DNA of 64,000 bases from Sphingomonas sp. Leaf34 (GTDB lineage: Bacteria > Pseudomonadota > Alphaproteobacteria > Sphingomonadales > Sphingomonadaceae): contig NZ_LMLC01000005.1 of the NCBI RefSeq assembly GCF_001421805.1, forward strand, positions 372,001-436,000. The letters are read 5' to 3'. Positions 62,001 to 64,000 of the stretch are shown one piece after another. A program made the position numbers and the translations under genes. The notes below the pieces were generated by a model. It was not told the DNA's origin. It worked only from the letters and a program-made list of their open reading frames with translations, and made no database searches. Positions within the stretch are counted from its first letter, which is position 1. Each line of letters opens with the position of its first letter.

Positions 62001-63302
62001 TCAGACTTCACTCACCAGCAGCTTGTCGATGCGACGGCCGTCGAGATCGACGATCTCGAACTTCCAGCCCTGTTCGACGAAGCTCTCGCCCTCGCCCGGC
62101 AGATGGCGGAACACCGACAGGGCAAGACCCGCGACGGTGGCGTAATCGCGGTCCTCGGGCAGATCGATGCCAAGGCGGTCGGCGAGCGAATCGGCCGCCA
62201 TCGTCCCCGCCACGAGCAACGAGCCATCGTCGCGGACGACCACTGAGGGCGCGTCGTCCGGATCCGAATCCGACTTGAACTCGCCGGCGATCGCCGCGAG
62301 CAGGTCGGCGGGCGTGACGATGCCTTCGAAATGGCCGTATTCGTCGTGGATCAGCGCCATCGGCACCTCGGCCTCGCGCAGCGCGAGCAAGGCGTCCATC
62401 GCGTCGATCTGGTCGATCACCACCGGCGCTTTCCGCATCAGCACGCGCAGGTCGAGCGGTTCGCCGCGAAACAGCGCGGCGGCGATGTCGCGCGCCTGCA
62501 CGACGCCCTGGACCTTGTCGATCGAGCCGTCGCCAACCGGAAGCCGCGTGTGCTGCGAACCGAGCAAGGTGCTGCGGATCTCGTCGCTGGTGCCGTTGCA
62601 GTCGAGCCAGTCGATCTCCGTGCGCGGCGTCATCACTTCGCGAACCGGGCGATCCGCGAGGCGCACCACGCCCGAGATGATCGAGCGCTCATGTTCCTCG
62701 ATCACACCCGACTTGGACGCCTCGGCGACGATCAGGTGGAGTTCCTCGGCGGTGACGTGCTCCTCGCTCTCGCGGTCGAGGCGGAGCAGGTGGAAGATCA
62801 GGCCACTGGTCGAATCGAGCACCCAGACGATCGGCGCAGTGCCGATCGCGAGCCAGCGCATGACGGGCGCCATGAACGACGCGATCACCTCGGGCGAGCG
62901 CAGCGCGAATTGCTTGGGGACGAGCTCGCCGATGATCAGCGAGGCAAACGTCGTCAGGCCGATGACGATTGCGAACCCGGCGGTTTCCGCGGTCGCGGCC
63001 GACAGTCCCCAGCCCTGCAGTCGCGCGGCGGTCGGCATGCCGAGGCTCGACCCCGAATAGGCACCGGCGAGGATGCCGATCAGCGTGATGCCGATCTGGA
63101 CGGTCGAGAGGAACTTGCCGGGGTCTGCCGCGAGCAGCAGCGCGGCGCGCGCGCCCTTCTTGCCCGAGCGTGCCATCGCCTCGAGCCGGGCCTTGCGCGC
63201 CGAGACGATCGCGAGTTCGCTCATCGCGAACACGCCGTTCAACGCGACGAGCGCGAGGATGATCGCAACGTCGATCCAGGGGAAGGGGGGAAGCGGTGCC
63301 AT
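62001..63302 (-). CDS. CNNM/CorC-type membrane protein (hemolysin family)
   Basis: A 433-residue protein starting at ATG 63302. The N-terminal DUF21/CNNM membrane domain (about 5-190) has WIDVAIILALVALNGVFAMS, ELAIVSARKARLEAMA and a second set of helices. Two CBS domains follow (about 205-325; MTPRTEIDWLDCN...), then a CorC_HlyC domain (about 345-430). Relatives are implicated in magnesium or other ion transport; the old hemolysin name is not informative. It converges with mlaA. Confidence 0.93.
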   Translation of the reverse strand: MAPLPPFPWIDVAIILALVALNGVFAMSELAIVSARKARLEAMARSGKKGARAALLLAADPGKFLSTVQIGITLIGILAGAYSGSSLGMPTAARLQGWGLSAATAETAGFAIVIGLTTFASLIIGELVPKQFALRSPEVIASFMAPVMRWLAIGTAPIVWVLDSTSGLIFHLLRLDRESEEHVTAEELHLIVAEASKSGVIEEHERSIISGVVRLADRPVREVMTPRTEIDWLDCNGTSDEIRSTLLGSQHTRLPVGDGSIDKVQGVVQARDIAAALFRGEPLDLRVLMRKAPVVIDQIDAMDALLALREAEVPMALIHDEYGHFEGIVTPADLLAAIAGEFKSDSDPDDAPSVVVRDDGSLLVAGTMAADSLADRLGIDLPEDRDYATVAGLALSVFRHLPGEGESFVEQGWKFEIVDLDGRRIDKLLVSEV

Positions 63303-63408
63303 TGGCTCGACCGCTCTTTGCAGGACAACGGGCGATCGCACAACCGTCCTTGCATGTTAGCGCGACGACGGAGTTGGGCATAGTTGCGCCGCGGCTTGAT
63401 GCGCAGGC

Positions 63409-63434
63409 GGAACAATCGCTACCGAAATCGGGTT
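63409..63434 (+). promoter_or_regulatory. Possible EcfG-type promoter of the OmpA-like lipoprotein
   Basis: GGAAC (63409-63413), 17 bases, then GGTT (63431-63434), one mismatch from GGAAC-N16/17-CGTT. It lies about 52 bases before the start codon. Weak on its own. Confidence 0.35.
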
Positions 63435-63486
63435 ATCGGCCGTATCGGGCATATCGTTGCCGTCCATCGTTCCAGGGAGAGTGTTT

Positions 63487-64000
63487 ATGAAAACCAAGAT
63501 GTTCGCGGGTGCGGCACTGGCTGCGCTGATCGCCACCAGCGGCTGCACCACCGATCCGGAGACCGGTCGCCAGACGATCTCGAAGACCGCGCTGGGCGGC
63601 ATCGGCGGCGCGCTCGGCGGCTATCTGCTCGGCGACGTGGTCGGTGGGCGTCGCGATCGTACCGAGAAGCTGCTCGGCGCGGGCATTGGCGGCCTGGCCG
63701 GCGCAGGGATCGGCGCGTACATGGACAAGCAGGAGCGCGACCTGCGCGCCCGCACCGCTGGCACCGACGTCCAGGTGATCCGACAGGGCGACGACCTGGT
63801 GCTCAACATCCCGTCGGGCATCACCTTCGCATATGACAGCGCTACCGTGCAGCCGCAGTTCCAGCGTACGCTCGACCAGGTCGCGGACACGCTGGCGCAG
63901 TACAACCAGACCTATGTCGACGTGTACGGCCATACCGATTCGACCGGCAGCGACCAGTATAACCAGGCGCTGTCCGAACGCCGCGCGCGCTCGGTCGCGG
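63487..64000 (+). CDS. OmpA family lipoprotein, 3' end beyond the window
   Basis: The frame runs off the window; 171 complete codons are visible. ATG 63487 follows an AGGGAGA site. The signal peptide ends in the lipobox TSGC (Cys20). A Gly-rich Gly-zipper region (about 35-80: ALGGIGGALGGYLLGDVVGG; GIGGLAGAGIGAYMDKQ) precedes an OmpA-like peptidoglycan-binding domain (ITFAYDSATVQP..., VYGHTDSTGSDQYNQALSER, RARSVA...). It resembles the YiaD group that links the outer membrane to the wall. Confidence 0.92.
   Translation, partial: MKTKMFAGAALAALIATSGCTTDPETGRQTISKTALGGIGGALGGYLLGDVVGGRRDRTEKLLGAGIGGLAGAGIGAYMDKQERDLRARTAGTDVQVIRQGDDLVLNIPSGITFAYDSATVQPQFQRTLDQVADTLAQYNQTYVDVYGHTDSTGSDQYNQALSERRARSVA

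Overview
The window is GC-rich DNA from an alphaproteobacterium, most likely a Sphingomonas or close sphingomonad. The evidence is the MucR-type regulator, the DIVVTG-type TonB receptors, the xseA-DUF2093-M23 / purD arrangement, a NepR-like short gene and several dispersed palindromic (REP-like) repeats. No rRNA, tRNA, CRISPR array, transposase or phage gene was seen. Genes are tightly packed, with many ATGA/GTGA/TTGA start-stop overlaps.

Layout. 0-6.7 kb: GDP-mannose synthesis (manC), a short NepR-like ORF on the minus strand, a DUF885 metalloprotein, a GH3 beta-glucosidase and a MucR regulator. 6.7-24.4 kb: a large flagellar locus. flgBCDEFGHIJKL and then motAB run on the minus strand. Diverging on the plus strand are a second MotA/MotB-like pair, flgA, flgM, a flgN-like gene, a lytic transglycosylase, flhA and fliA. 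Sigma-54-like promoters precede flgB, the motor pair and the transglycosylase-flhA-fliA operon, and a sigma-28-like promoter precedes flgM. This suggests an RpoN to FliA hierarchy. 24.4-28.8 kb: an AraC-type regulator and three cell-wall genes (RlpA, SleB-like hydrolase, L,D-transpeptidase). 29-31.4 kb: a TonB-dependent receptor with a damaged-looking signal peptide.

31.5-49.1 kb is the most interesting part. It is a Pel-exopolysaccharide-like operon of unusual architecture. The deacetylase half of PelA is a separate 1131-aa protein without a Sec signal, carrying a CBM9-like N-terminus, a cadherin-like domain, RTX repeats and a type I secretion-type C-terminus. The PelA glycosidase half is a separate exported protein. 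PelB is split into a membrane-anchored TPR-like protein and an outer-membrane barrel. PelD lacks the C-terminal GGDEF/c-di-GMP domain, PelC is missing, and PelE, PelF and PelG are present. A convergent type I secretion system (ABC, HlyD, TolC) follows directly. The inference is that this lineage moved Pel deacetylation to the cell surface by exporting the deacetylase through its own T1SS and lost direct c-di-GMP gating through PelD.

49.2-64 kb is mostly housekeeping: clpB with a heat-shock-type promoter, a large TonB receptor, a small exported protein, an M23 peptidase, DUF2093, xseA, purD (start codons of xseA and purD overlap face to face), a membrane-anchored helix-hairpin-helix protein, an MlaA-family protein, a CNNM/CorC-type membrane protein and an OmpA-family lipoprotein cut by the window end.
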